A DNA stretch of 64,000 nt from contig OV277869.1 of the NCBI GenBank assembly GCA_922989275.2, positions 17,445,189 to 17,509,188 on the forward strand, read 5' to 3'. Numbering within the stretch: position 1 is the first letter of the stretch; the number at the start of each line of letters is the position of its first letter. Made by a program: the position numbers and the translations under genes. Below, one piece after another: positions 32,891 through 42,836 of this stretch. A model generated the notes under the pieces. It was given only the letters and a program-made list of their open reading frames with translations, was not told the DNA's origin and made no database searches. This DNA is from Gari tellinella (taxonomy: Eukaryota > Mollusca > Bivalvia > Cardiida > Psammobiidae).

Positions 32891-33715
32891 AATAAATTAT
32901 CCATGTTACATTCAATGTTTAAAGACATTACTTGACCTAGCTTGGGTGGTAACATCTAGTCCCATAGAAAGTTTGAGTCAAAGCATGCAGCATGCTCTTT
33001 CCTGTAACAATGCCTAGGCAAGAAAACCATTGAAGCGTCTCATGTGAGGCCCATACCTTACATGTATGTTTGATAGTTTAGTTACTAGCAAAACCCATTG
33101 AAAAAACCCTCAAGCGTGAGTATGTCAGGGCCTCTATAGAAAACTTGAGATTGCTGACATTTACTGAGCACACGTTTTTCGTGCTTTACAGTGATTTTCA
33201 CGCCTAGTTATAACAATGGGGGGTTTCAATGAATGGACTGGGATAATGTCTTTAAACCTTTCCTCCTTGAAACTTTAGATGGACAATTTCAGCTTCCAAT
33301 TAAGTCTAGTTCATATGTTTACAATTAAGGGTTGATTTTTGTCGAGCCTGCTTGCAGTGAGCTCGACATAGTTCTCATGGCATCATATGTTGGGTGTATG
33401 TTAGTACGTCAGTCTATGCGTGCGTCAGTCCGTGCGTCAGTGCGTGTGTGCGTCCGATTTTGTCTTGGCTCTAACTCGAAACTCCATGGATGGATTGTAA
33501 AATGACTTGACATAAATGTTCAAATAGAAGGTTCGGCGTGCCGTGCACAAACAACATGTCCGTAGCTGAAAGGTCAAAGTCAAACTTTGAGGTCAAAGGT
33601 CAAAAACATGTATTGTTTGATTTATACGGGCTCTAACTCTGAATTCCATTGATGGATTGTAAATTGACTGGCATAAATGTTCATTTAGAAGGTACGACGT
33701 GTCACTCACAAAAAC
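32891..33715. other. Non-coding stretch with old repeats
   Basis: 33,330-33,715 carries an old repeated pattern (ATGGATGGATTGTAAAATGAC and TTGATGGATTGTAAATTGAC, about 170 bp apart; AAATGTTCAAATAGAAGGT twice). 32,995-33,100 resembles 47,940-48,070 (GTGAGGCCCA and AAACCATTGAAGCG blocks). No gene. Confidence 0.5.
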
Positions 33716-33718
33716 CAG

Positions 33719-33960
33719 GTGCCCGTTTTACTAAACAACTTACGCAAAATTTGTGCGTAAGTCAAAATCGTTTAACTCTTATTTTTCGACCATAAACGTT
33801 TGCAAACAGCAAATAGCCAGATCAGAGAACGCGCTGAAAGCGCGTCCTCTGATCTGGCTATTTGCTGTTTGTAGCAAGTGATAATAAAAAATATAAATTG
33901 AAATTTAAAATTTTGACTTACGCAAAAAATTTGCGTAAGTTGTTTTAGTAAAACGGGCCC
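33719..33960. mobile_element. GGGCCC foldback variant with a replaced centre
   Basis: GTGCCCGTTTTACTAAACAACTT to its complement AACGGGCCC, with CAG duplicated at 33,716-33,718 and 33,961-33,963. Its centre (33,797-33,880) is a different hairpin with AAACAGCAAATAGCCAGATC arms and GCGCTGAAAGCGC. Confidence 0.75.
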
Positions 33961-34289
33961 CAGGTCCGTAACTGAAATGTCAATGTCAAAGTTTGAGGTT
34001 AATAGGCTGGACATGCTGCCCGTTGGCATGTTTTTACAATTTATATATTGTATATTTTTGCAAAATGACTAGGACTGCAGACCCTTGTCAGATAGCTCAT
34101 CCAGGAACCCTCTGATCATGGCCTACTCTCTTTGCCTTTGACAAGTGCACTCTTCACAGGTCCACAGTTGTAAATGACGAGTAAACATGTCGCTAGATGT
34201 TAATGTATTAGTACGTGTTGATTTTAAAGTAGACTAAATCTTAGACAGAAGGTGCCCCTAAAAGCTTTCTGTTCGACTGTCAACCTGCT

Positions 34290-34544
34290 TTAACCCTTTA
34301 CTCCATAGAAGTTCCTTTTAGCACATTTAATTTATTTTTCCGCTGAAGAAAATGGTTCCATTGTACAAGGTATAGCCACAATTATGTATTATAAGAAATA
34401 GTTTCTGCATTCTAGCAGGTGGTAGCTTAAAGCAGGCTGAAAGTAAAGCAGAATTAACCTTAAGGCGCATTCTGCTTTACTTTCAATCTGCTTTAAGTGG
34501 TCATCCATCTTCAAACTAAAACAGTCCATGAAGTAAAGGGTTAA
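34290..34544. mobile_element. MITE family C copy
   Basis: TTAACCCTTTACTCCATAG to GAAGTAAAGGGTTAA, with a long palindrome AAAGCAGGCTGAAAGTAAAG centred on a CCTTAAGG-like sequence. Other copies: 56,220-56,465 and 61,799-62,018. Confidence 0.72.
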
Positions 34545-34590
34545 GTAACATGGAGAAATTCAACATGATAATACTGTTGTGTTTTTCCAG

Positions 34591-34979
34591 TACAGTGGAA
34601 CTTCTCCAAACCGGAACCTCTAAAAACCGGAATTCTCTTTAAACCGGACAAAAACTTTGGTCCGGTTTTAAACCATTCGTGTTTCAACCCATTTCACCAT
34701 AAATATGCCTTTCTACGCGTTTTACTTATTCCGACACTGAAAAAAATACATTCATGAATATGTATCATCAGAAATAATTTCTATATTCTAGAACATGATA
34801 ACTTAAAGCCATAAGGCGCATTCTGCTTTACATTCAACCTGCTTTAAGTGATCAGCTATCTTCCATTCTTGATAAAAGCTCTGTGGCAATTGGTTAAAAT
34901 CCCTCTTAACTGGAAACCCCTCTAAACCGGAAATATATGTTGTCCAAACACATATCCGGTTTAGAGAGGTTTCATGGTA
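34591..34979. mobile_element. MITE with CCGGTTTAGAG ends (family J)
   Basis: TACAGTGGAACTTCTCCAAACCG at the left and CGGTTTAGAGAGGTTTCATGGTA at the right, TA-flanked. Half of a family C palindrome lies inside (34,801-34,850). Confidence 0.65.
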
Positions 34980-35195
34980 CACTTTAAGCATTAGAGGAAG
35001 CGTTAGTCTATTTAGACATGTCTAAAATTGCATTGCAGCTATGCTTCCACGTTATTTCCCCCCAATAAACTAGTTAATGTTAAAAACTCTTATGTCTGCT
35101 GCAAACAGTTGGAGCAAGGTCAGTTATGGAGAAAGCTGTCTGCATTTCACATTATTATGAATTGTTGTAAGTGTTTTTTAGTGTAAATATATTAC

Positions 35196-35331
35196 CCTTC
35201 GCAAAGACGGCCGCATTCACCGAGAAACGCATGTCCCTCGTCTAACGATTGGTAGCACACGTTTTCACATGCTTTATCTGTTGAGTCTTGATCGAGCAAC
35301 TGAATACCACACTTCATCTGATCAATTTGGA
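35196..35331 (-). CDS. Cysteine-rich secreted peptide gene 2, exon 4 (twin CX3C)
   Basis: A 136-bp exon between acceptor ATTGTAG and donor GG|GTAATA, entering phase 1 and leaving phase 2 exactly as in gene 1. The cysteine pattern is C-x13-C-x3-C-x13-C-x3-C, with MKCGIQLL at the start, KACENVC as the first CX3C, DEGHAFL in the linker and CGRLC as the second. About a third of residues match gene 1 by eye, but cysteine spacing, EGH and phases are kept. The first linker is four residues shorter than in gene 1. No stop is reached, so a last exon should lie below 35,196. Confidence 0.75.
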
Positions 35332-35364
35332 CTACAATAAATGTTGTTATATAATGGTTAACAG

Positions 35365-35760
35365 GGCTGCAGAAAAGGGGAGTATTTCAAAAACTAAAAT
35401 CTTTATTTCTGCCTTAAACCCTATGGTGTCACTACTCATTAGAATCGTCTCGAAGAGACGATTCTAATGAGTAGTAACACCATAGGATTTGATGCTAAAA
35501 TGAGACGGAAAATGTTGAATTTGTTCAGTTTACACCCCATTATCTGGAGCCCTGGTTAAGAAGTTATTGCAACTTATTTGACACACAAATGCAATGCAGT
35601 AAATAGAACAACAATGTTTTTATTCTAAGTTTATTCGAACAGTTTAGAGCCAACATAGACGCCACATAGTCCGACGTCTGCTCTGGTTTCAAACTGTTTG
35701 CATTACAAAAAATTGATTTAGCATAAACGCATTTATTTGGAACGTGTTCTCCCCTAAAAG
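35365..35760. mobile_element. MITE family I and a degraded MITE A
   Basis: Family I at about 35,365-35,555 has a strong central palindrome (AATCGTCTCGAAGAGACGATT) and a TTATCTGGAGCCCT right end; related copies are at 26,968-27,171 and 63,152-63,347. A degraded family A copy follows at 35,630-35,760. Confidence 0.6.
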
Positions 35761-35764
35761 CCCT

Positions 35765-37010
35765 GTTCTCACTGTCACGGTGCTGGCCCTAGTACGTCCC
35801 GGTAAAGATAGCTTGTGAACCGGGACGTTTTTTTTATAAAAAATAAATTGCGTTCTCATGTTCCCGATCTCTCCCCCGATGGATAAGCAATTATGAAGAC
35901 GGATCTTCTCGGACTATCCCGGTTAGTTCCGATTTGGCCATGTGTAATTACGGTGCAGGACCGGTCTGTACTCGATTAATCCCGGTGTTACTTCGGTCGT
36001 CGCCGGAAGTATCCCGGTGACCACCGGTATCGTCCCATTTTAATCCGGTTAGTTCCGATTTGGCCCGGTGTAATTACGGTGCAGGACCGGTCTGTACCCG
36101 GTTAATCCCGGTGTTACTCCGGTCGTCGCCGGAAGTATCCCGGTGACCACCGGTATCGTCCCGTTCTTATCCGGTTGTTCACCGGTGACGCACCGACGTT
36201 ATCTGTTGTTCGCCGGATAGGACATGAATCGGGGCGAACGTGGATCAGCATCAATCCTCTTTTGTCTCTCAGGGTAAAAGAGATGAAATGCAAACGCAAT
36301 GTAATAAAATAGAACATTACGTATAATGTTGCAGACTGTTGAAACTGCATTCTAACATTTTGCCCGGCGTCTGATCTGACTCCATACTGTTTGTATTAGA
36401 CATAAATACTTTAGCATGAAACCATTTATTTATAAAGAATAACTTCGTTTGTTTTAATGTATCAGATACACTCTATACAATAGAGAAGACGATATTATTT
36501 CCTATGTAAACGCAGACGAAACGCAAACGCTAAAAAATGTAGAAAATTGCATTTTTTAAAAATGTTTATCAATTTCTATGCTCACCAACACCTCGGTTGT
36601 TCACGGTAGAGACCCGGACCTGCCCCGGATGTGCCCGTAAAACTCCGGCATCCCCCGCCCGTTTCATAAAGCTTCTTACGACAAATTTTGTCATAAGTCA
36701 GATTATAAAAGTATCAATTATTATTTATTCTCCATCTACTCCTGTCTTGTGACAAATTTTTTGAATAGTCTTGATATACGATTCCAAAAAGATGTCACAA
36801 GACAGGATTAGATAGAGAAATCACAGATTAAATGTATTTTAATTTTTGACTTACAACAAGATTTGTCGTAGGAAGTTTTATGAAACGGGTCCCTGGCATT
36901 CCCCGGATTAAGCCGGTTGTGGCTATCCGTCCCGGTGACTCCCGGTGACCCCGCCAACGTTGTACTCCCGGTAACTCCCGGTTCGCTCAACCGAGACCCA
37001 CAGGAGGCCA
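35765..37010. repeat. GC-rich CCGGT tandem repeats, split by insertions
   Basis: Two 126-bp units lie head to tail (35,919-36,044 and 36,045-36,170) sharing GGTGCAGGACCGGTCTGTAC and GTCGTCGCCGGAAG. Shorter CCCGGTGACTCCCGG motifs continue at 36,590-36,655 and 36,893-37,010. A family A relic (36,260-36,590) and a GGGCCC foldback (36,655-36,892) interrupt the array. Confidence 0.7.
36655..36892. mobile_element. GGGCCC foldback element in the CCGGT array
   Basis: GCCCGTTTCATAAAGCTTC to TTTTATGAAACGGGTCC, with the TCTTGTGAC and GTCACAAGACAGG stem inside. Confidence 0.7.
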
Positions 37011-37375
37011 AATCCGAGACAGAGAGATCGGGGCTTTAGTTACCGCTTTTGAGCTCTGCCATAAGAAACCAGACATTTTGCATCACAAAGAGTTTAAACG
37101 GGGCCTAATCACTGGGTCCCCTGACGTACATGTAACGGCGGTTTTTGTCTATAACACTATACCATCTGAAAAAGCCTGTCTCGTGTATTGATATAGGCCA
37201 GGTTTTTTTCACCTGGCAGGGCGGAGCTAACCTTTGACGAAGATAAACTAATCGCATCTGATTTTAGGTGTGATAGATATAGTTCCGTATTAAATTGTTA
37301 TTTTCCGATACTTTCAACAAGGAGAAACGCAATAGGAACGCAGTCATAACCAAGTGAAAAAGGAATGTACAAAGA
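37011..37375. other. Unassigned non-coding stretch
   Basis: No gene or element recognised. Confidence 0.4.
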
Positions 37376-37377
37376 TC

Positions 37378-37590
37378 GCTTGTGTTTTTCGGAGGGAATT
37401 GTTCTAGGGAATGGGAAATCAATACTTGGATTACATTAGCAATTAGCTTGAATCCAGATCAGACGCCGCGTTACGCGGCTTCTGATCTGGATTCAAGCTG
37501 TTTGTTATCACTCGTTATTTTATTCCTTCTGTCAAAATGTCCACTAAATATAAAACGTCTGACAACAACGGTAAATTCCGATCATAAATG
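37378..37590 (+). mobile_element. MITE family B fragment
   Basis: TTTTTCGGAGGGAATTG, then core AGCTTGAATCCAGATCAG with a GCGTTACGC centre and GTCAAAATGTCCA. Terminal blocks are missing. Confidence 0.55.
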
Positions 37591-37809
37591 AACGTGCTGT
37601 CACCCCAAAGTTGAAAATGTAGAGGTCCGCATTGAACCCCCTCCCCCCTCTGCCAGATAAATACAATCGGCCTATATAGGTAAATTTTGCGCGCTGAACC
37701 GTGACTGAGCTTTTCTATTTATAGAAGTTGCAACCATTCCATGTTATGGGTAAGTTAGGGTTCAAACCTGAACTTGATATTTAAAATAAGATTTTGATAC
37801 CTATATTTG

Positions 37810-37908
37810 TCATCGTGGTCGAGAGAGTAGAGTACTTGTTGCACGTGGATAGCGTTTTACTGAGTAAGGTCATGGGTTCGATACTCAGTGGATGCTGTTT
37901 TTTTTATT
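37810..37908 (+). ncRNA. tRNA-like SINE head with T-run
   Basis: A-box-like GTGGTCGAGAGAG, B box GGTTCGATACT, then an 8-base T run that could end Pol III transcription. Stems do not fold into a proper tRNA. Confidence 0.4.
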
Positions 37909-38223
37909 AATGTTTTTGGTTTGGAAAGGTATTTTATACTACATATGACGATAACCATAAGAACATTAAGTAATTGATCAGTATTTAAATAAAACACATG
38001 TATATATTATTCAATTTGTTATTACATTTCTGAATAACCACATAGTTCAAACTAAAGATGGTACGACAGACAAAAACACCGCGTCAATAGACTAAAATTC
38101 CATGGCAATGAAGCTTGTAGACAACTTCTACGTGCCTGTAAGAAGGAGAAGCAGAAACGATTTAAAATCCAATAAAACTTAAACGGCAAGTATACTCGTC
38201 ATTTAGAAAGAGTATACTTCACT

Positions 38224-38306
38224 TGTCTCCTGAAAACAGTGAATACCAGATCAGAGGGCTCCTTAAGGAGCACTCTGATCAGGGTAACACTGTCTGTCAT
38301 TTTTCA
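38224..38306. repeat. Family F hairpin
   Basis: CAGTGAATACCAGATCAGAG and its complement around CTCCTTAAGGAG. Confidence 0.65.
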
Positions 38307-38534
38307 ATTGTCATACATTAACTTGACCTAATTGGAAACAGAAATTGCCCGTTTAAATTTCAGTGATAAATGAAAGCAAATTACATACATTTAAAACGTT
38401 CAATACTTCAAAATGTTAAACGTTTTAGGTCGTCTATGACACATTTAGCATATATGTTTAACAATTCAAATAAGTTATTGTTTGAAAAATCAGGCAAAAA
38501 AAAATAAAAATTAAAACTTAAAAGAAATAATTTC

Positions 38535-38615
38535 TATTGGGAATCGAACCCACAGCCTTTTTATCCTATTGCAAGTACCCTTACACTCTACCTATTACTC
38601 TAACTCGATTATTGA
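38535..38615 (-). ncRNA. tRNA-like sequence
   Basis: B box GGTTCGATTCC and an upstream A-box-like AGAGTAATAGGTAGAG on the minus strand. Poor stems, so a relic. Confidence 0.4.
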
Positions 38616-39125
38616 TTTAATTTCACTACACAAGGCACAATATCCTTAGTAAACCATGAAAGGTAGGTAACTCCTGAACGAATTTATGCTTTTTGATGCG
38701 TTTTACCTCTATGGGTGGACTCGTCCTAAAGGTCACGGCTCACGGGTCAAAATCTACCTATACCTACATGTACATGTCTGCAATCTTTAAATTTGAGTAC
38801 TAACCGAGACTGCGATTACGTAATAAATATCTAACACCGAGTCATTAATGAGTGTGGTCAATTTAATATAGTAAATTAATCTATACACTTCTGAAATATT
38901 AAAAAACACGTAAACCGACCATATTTTTCATTGGTCCTTTTTCTAACTTGCACGAGCATACCGTGCAGACTGCATGCTGGGTCATGCCGTAAAATACACT
39001 GTTATTGTCGATGATGTTTGAACTGGCACCCTATGCATAGTCCGCCCTTTTCCATAGACTATTTTTATCTTACGGAAAAATATTGGAGAATTCGCCACTG
39101 AACAATTAGTCTTGTACATCATTAT
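38616..39125. other. Unassigned non-coding stretch
   Basis: AT-rich with no open frame of note. Confidence 0.35.
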
Positions 39126-39127
39126 TT

Positions 39128-39215
39128 GTTACAAGCGACTAAAGCTCAATGGTTTAATCGACCAAAAAGAATCTACCAATTTCTTAGTCGTGAGTTCGAT
39201 CCCTGCCATAGTAGT
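39128..39215 (+). ncRNA. tRNA-like sequence
   Basis: AAAGCTCAATGGTTTAATCG resembles an A box and GAGTTCGATCCCTGCC a B box. It lies just outside the DIRS-like element. Confidence 0.4.
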
Positions 39216-39294
39216 TTTGCATACAATCATTTTTGCGATGGTTTTTTGTGATTTATTTTGTCGGGAAGACGCATGCTTGGCCTGAAAATCATTA

Positions 39295-39380
39295 TTCCCT
39301 TAATCATACTTGACTGCCTCTACTGAACAGACAAAACACCATATGTTTTTTGGTCTAAGCCGTGGGAAACTCGACCGACT
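39295..39380 (-). repeat. Split direct repeat B2
   Basis: 86 bp beginning TTCCCTTAATCATACTTGAC and ending CTCGACCGACT. It differs from B1 at only a few positions and marks the 3' outer end of the DIRS-like element. Confidence 0.8.
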
Positions 39381-39502
39381 AGCCATTTATTCACAGATCT
39401 ACTCAGATCACAACATAAATTACATCGTGATACTAGTCCATATTTAACGCCATGATTATGCTACCATTCATACACTTTACATATTATATACGATATGTAA
39501 AC

Positions 39503-39655
39503 ATAACACGTCTTCAGTCGGCCGATCCCAGTAGCTGAATGATAGCTCTACTTTACAATCACGAGATCCTCGTGCACATACAGCAGTCACTTCATTATCC
39601 AAGGGAAAGAAATTTTCGCCTAATTCACTGCTTTCAAACAGCGAAAATTATATTT
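39503..39655 (-). repeat. Split direct repeat A2
   Basis: 153 bp with ATAACACGTCTTCAGTCGG at one end and GCGAAAATTATATTT at the other. It contains a small TTTTCGC/GCGAAAA inverted repeat and adjoins B1 directly. Confidence 0.8.
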
Positions 39656-39739
39656 CCCTTAATCATACTTGACTGCCTCTACTAAACAGACAAAACACCA
39701 TATGTGTTTTGGTCTAAGCCGTGGGATACTCGACCGACT
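39654..39739 (-). repeat. Split direct repeat B1
   Basis: 86 bp matching B2. It lies between the recombinase stop (39,806) and A2. Confidence 0.8.
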
Positions 39740-39805
39740 GAAGCTAAAAGAACGGGCACAACGTCCAAAAATTATTACTTTTCATATAATATACAATCTA
39801 AAGAT

Positions 39806-41640
39806 CTACAAACCCAAAGATTTGGAAACCCTTAACCTCTCTTCAATAGAATCTTTAACATATCCGTCCTTTGCGGATTCGCTCAACCATCTACAATGTC
39901 TTTTAAACATCCGATCTGGAATACCACTGTTTGCCGCAGTGGTAGCTCCACCAGATCTTAAAGAATGCAATACATATAGAGAAAGATCTCTTACATGAGG
40001 TTTAAAGGCTTCCAGAAATAAGGGTCTAAGATTACTATACGAAAGATGTTTCCCATCTGCGCTGAATTTATAACCAGTCTTTGTCGCTGTTAAGTGCGAA
40101 AACACATACATCAGAGTCACAAGTCACATTGGCCCATTTGAAATATTTCTCTAAATTAATAACTGGGCATAATTCGGTACCAGTCCTGGCAATAAGGATC
40201 CATGCACCATCACGATATTTGTCCGTTTTACTACTCTCAATAAACACACTCATATAAACCGGATTAAATTGAATATCACTCCTTCTGAGTTTGATCAATT
40301 CATCACTTCTCAGAAACCCCGCATAAGATAACAGGCAAGCACAAATTGTTCTTTGTTGCTTCACATCTCCTTCTTTAAACATACTACTATACATGTCCTT
40401 AAGCATATCTATAGTTACAGAGAGTTTCTTATTTGTAGATTTATATAGTTTGCGCTTAGCAGCTTCTAAAACATTCCTTACTAAATTAGACTCAGTAGGA
40501 GAAGTATTTCGTCTGATGCTAAGATACTATTTCGACTGATGCTAAGATCAACAGAGAGATCGACAATATGTTGGCAAAGGCAAACACTGCCTTTGGAAGA
40601 CTGTACACAAGAGTGTGGAAAAACAAACAGCTGACAAACTGTACCAATATCTGTGTATATAAAGCGGTCGTACTGACAACTCTTTTGTATGGTTCCGAGT
40701 CATGGACCCTTTACCGCCACCACCTACGCACTCTTGAAAGATTACACCAGCGCTGTCTACGCACCATTCTTCATATCCACTGGAGTGACTTCATCACCAA
40801 CGTTGAAGTTTTGGAGCGGGCAGAGTTGCCATGCATCGAGGCCTTGCTTCTCAAGTCACAACTCCGTTGGGCAGGGCACGTCTCTAGGATGGAAGATCAT
40901 CGCCTGCCTAAGATTGTGCTTTACGGTGAGCTTTCAACTGGATACCGCAACGTTGGGGCACCAAAGAAGAGATACAAAGACTCCCTCAAGATGTCCCTAA
41001 AGGCTTGCAACATCGATCAGCAGCGGTGGTCCACTATGGCTATGAACCGCGATGCATGGAGACACACCAGTTGCAGTGCTGCAACTTCCTTTGAGAAATC
41101 TCGAATACAACAACTTAAAGACAAAAGGTACCGAAGGAAGAACACAGTTAGCACTCAGGACAAGCCCACCCAGACCTACAAATGCAGATGCTGCAGTCGT
41201 GTATGCCTTTCACGCATAGGCCTAGTCAGTCACCAGCGTGCCTGCAACAGACGTGGAAATATACCTACTTAGATCTTCGTTCGCGAAGCCAAGCCCTGAT
41301 GATGACGAGGAGAAGTAAAATCAAACAAATCATGAAACCACCTGATACTATAGAGCGCATTAATAATAGGACTTGGCGAATTAGCCGTCTGAATTCAAGA
41401 AGCCAGATAAATGGCCACATGAAACGCTTTGGCCGGCAAAACATCCTTACCACACAGTCCGTTACTCTTGTCCACTTCCTCCAGCGCGCTTGTAAGTTGT
41501 ACTAGAATTTACGGCTCGTGACCCACGGAGTAACTCCGGTAGCAAGGACGCCCTCTCCGCCAAAACGTCTGGCAGCTCATCTATTTCTTCAGTATAGGTC
41601 TGAAAGAATAAAGGTGTACACAAAACATTGATTAGTATAA
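39806..41640 (-). pseudogene. DIRS-like tyrosine recombinase, broken
   Basis: The C-terminal catalytic part (40,406-39,806) shows LLSYAGFLRSDELIKLRRSD (first catalytic Arg region) and, after a frameshift near 40,100, LHSLRSGGATTAANSG (H-x-x-R) and then a CRWLSESAKDGYV stretch with the Tyr. The N-terminal part (41,640-41,298) reads LPELLRGSRAVNS with INALYSIRWFHDL in disrupted frames. The two parts are separated by a LINE fragment at about 40,529-41,310. The normal product would join a circular cDNA copy into the genome. With frameshifts, stops and the insertion it cannot be made here. Confidence 0.82.
40529..41310 (+). mobile_element. LINE 3' end (reverse-transcriptase C-terminus, zinc finger)
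   Basis: A 234-codon open frame (40,568-41,272), open upstream to the insertion edge, encodes the C-terminal region of a non-LTR retrotransposon polyprotein. It has LAKANTAFGRLYTRVWKN, LLYGSESWTLYRHHLRTLER, LRWAGHVSRMEDHRLPK and VGAPKKRYKD, and ends with a C2H2-type finger CRCCSRVCLSRIGLVSHQRAC. The polymerase catalytic core is absent, so it is a 5'-truncated insertion, the usual outcome of target-primed reverse transcription. The 3' end after the stop shows TTCGTTCGCGAAGCC and a GATGATGACGA repeat, typical of such LINE tails. The frame itself is intact, which suggests a rather recent insertion, later than the host DIRS-like element. A 21-bp near-duplication (TATTTCGTCTGATGCTAAG) lies at its left edge. 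Confidence 0.85.
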
Positions 41641-41689
41641 ATATACCAAAATCTTATAAAACCAAGCTAACTACATTATAGCTTTTACT

Positions 41690-42680
41690 CCGTTAAACAA
41701 AAACTCAAAAACCCTGCCGATGCCGGACTTATGGTAATAAAATATTTACATACATGTATAACTATAAATATATACTATACATGTATATGCATGTGTTCTA
41801 CAAGTACAATATCAAAGCCACATAAAACGCCTCTTTCTTAGGCCCAACCCCTGCCGATGCCGGACTTATAGGAATCACATAATCCATAAAAGTATATACA
41901 TATGTATATGCACGTATAATACATGCATCTTATCAAGATAACATAACACGCCTCTTTCTTAGGCCCAACCCCTGCCGATGCCGGACTTATGAGAATCACA
42001 TAATCCATATAAAGTATTCTACATATGTATATGCACGTATAATACATGCATCTTATCAAGATAACATAACACGCCTCTTTCTTAGGCTCAACCCCTGCCG
42101 ATGCCGGACTTATGGGAATCACATAATCCATATAAAGTATACTACATATGTATATGCACGTATAATACATGTATCTTATCAAGATAACATAACACGCCTC
42201 TTTCTTAGGCTCAACCCCTGCCGATGCCGGACTTATGGGAATCACATAATCCATATAAAGTATTCTACATATGTATATGCACGTATAATACATGTATCTT
42301 ATCAAGATAACATAACACGCCTCTTTCTTAGGCTCAACCCCTGCCGATGCCGGACTTATGGGAATCACATAATCCATATAAAGTATATATGCATGTATAC
42401 TACATGTAATATATCAGGGTCACAAAACCCTCTTGTTACTTAGGCTCAAAGCATGTCGATGCCGGACTTATAGGCGGCGCATGATCAACATTTAATATAT
42501 ATGCATGTATACAACCCGTATCCCTTCTATATACAGCCAAATTAAAACTAACATAACCAAACTCTCAACTGTGGCAGTGCCGATACCGGACTTGTAGGAG
42601 ACATTTCACACACACACATATAGTGTATAAAATATAATACATTTAACTCAACCATGCCGATACCGGAGTACATATATACT
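41690..42680 (-). repeat. 122-bp tandem array inside the DIRS-like element
   Basis: Five strong units (cores starting 41,828, 41,949, 42,072, 42,195 and 42,318; spacing 121-123 bp) and degenerate flanking units share TGCCGATGCCGGACTTAT. They also share CACATAATCCATATAAAG and a CATATGTATATGCACG palindromic block. Because most units are 123 bp (41 codons) a repetitive 179-codon frame arises on the minus strand; it has no gene-like features. The array lies between the RNase H and recombinase genes. Confidence 0.82.
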
Positions 42681-42836
42681 CGCTCAACAACGTGAAATAA
42701 ACTCCCTCTGCTAACAGACTAAGGGCGAATACTCTTCACCTACTGAGTTCAACTACAATAGACTTGCACGAGTAGCCTCCCTTTATACACTGATCTCTCT
42801 AAACAAAGTTAACTGCTAACGCTAGCATGTTAAATC

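Noticed and set aside
39669..39998. 109-codon plus-strand frame
   Set aside because: Antisense to the tyrosine recombinase C-terminus and repeat B1.
41838..42377. 179-codon repetitive minus-strand frame
   Set aside because: It exists only because the 123-bp tandem unit is a multiple of three. It has no start context of its own and no known domain.
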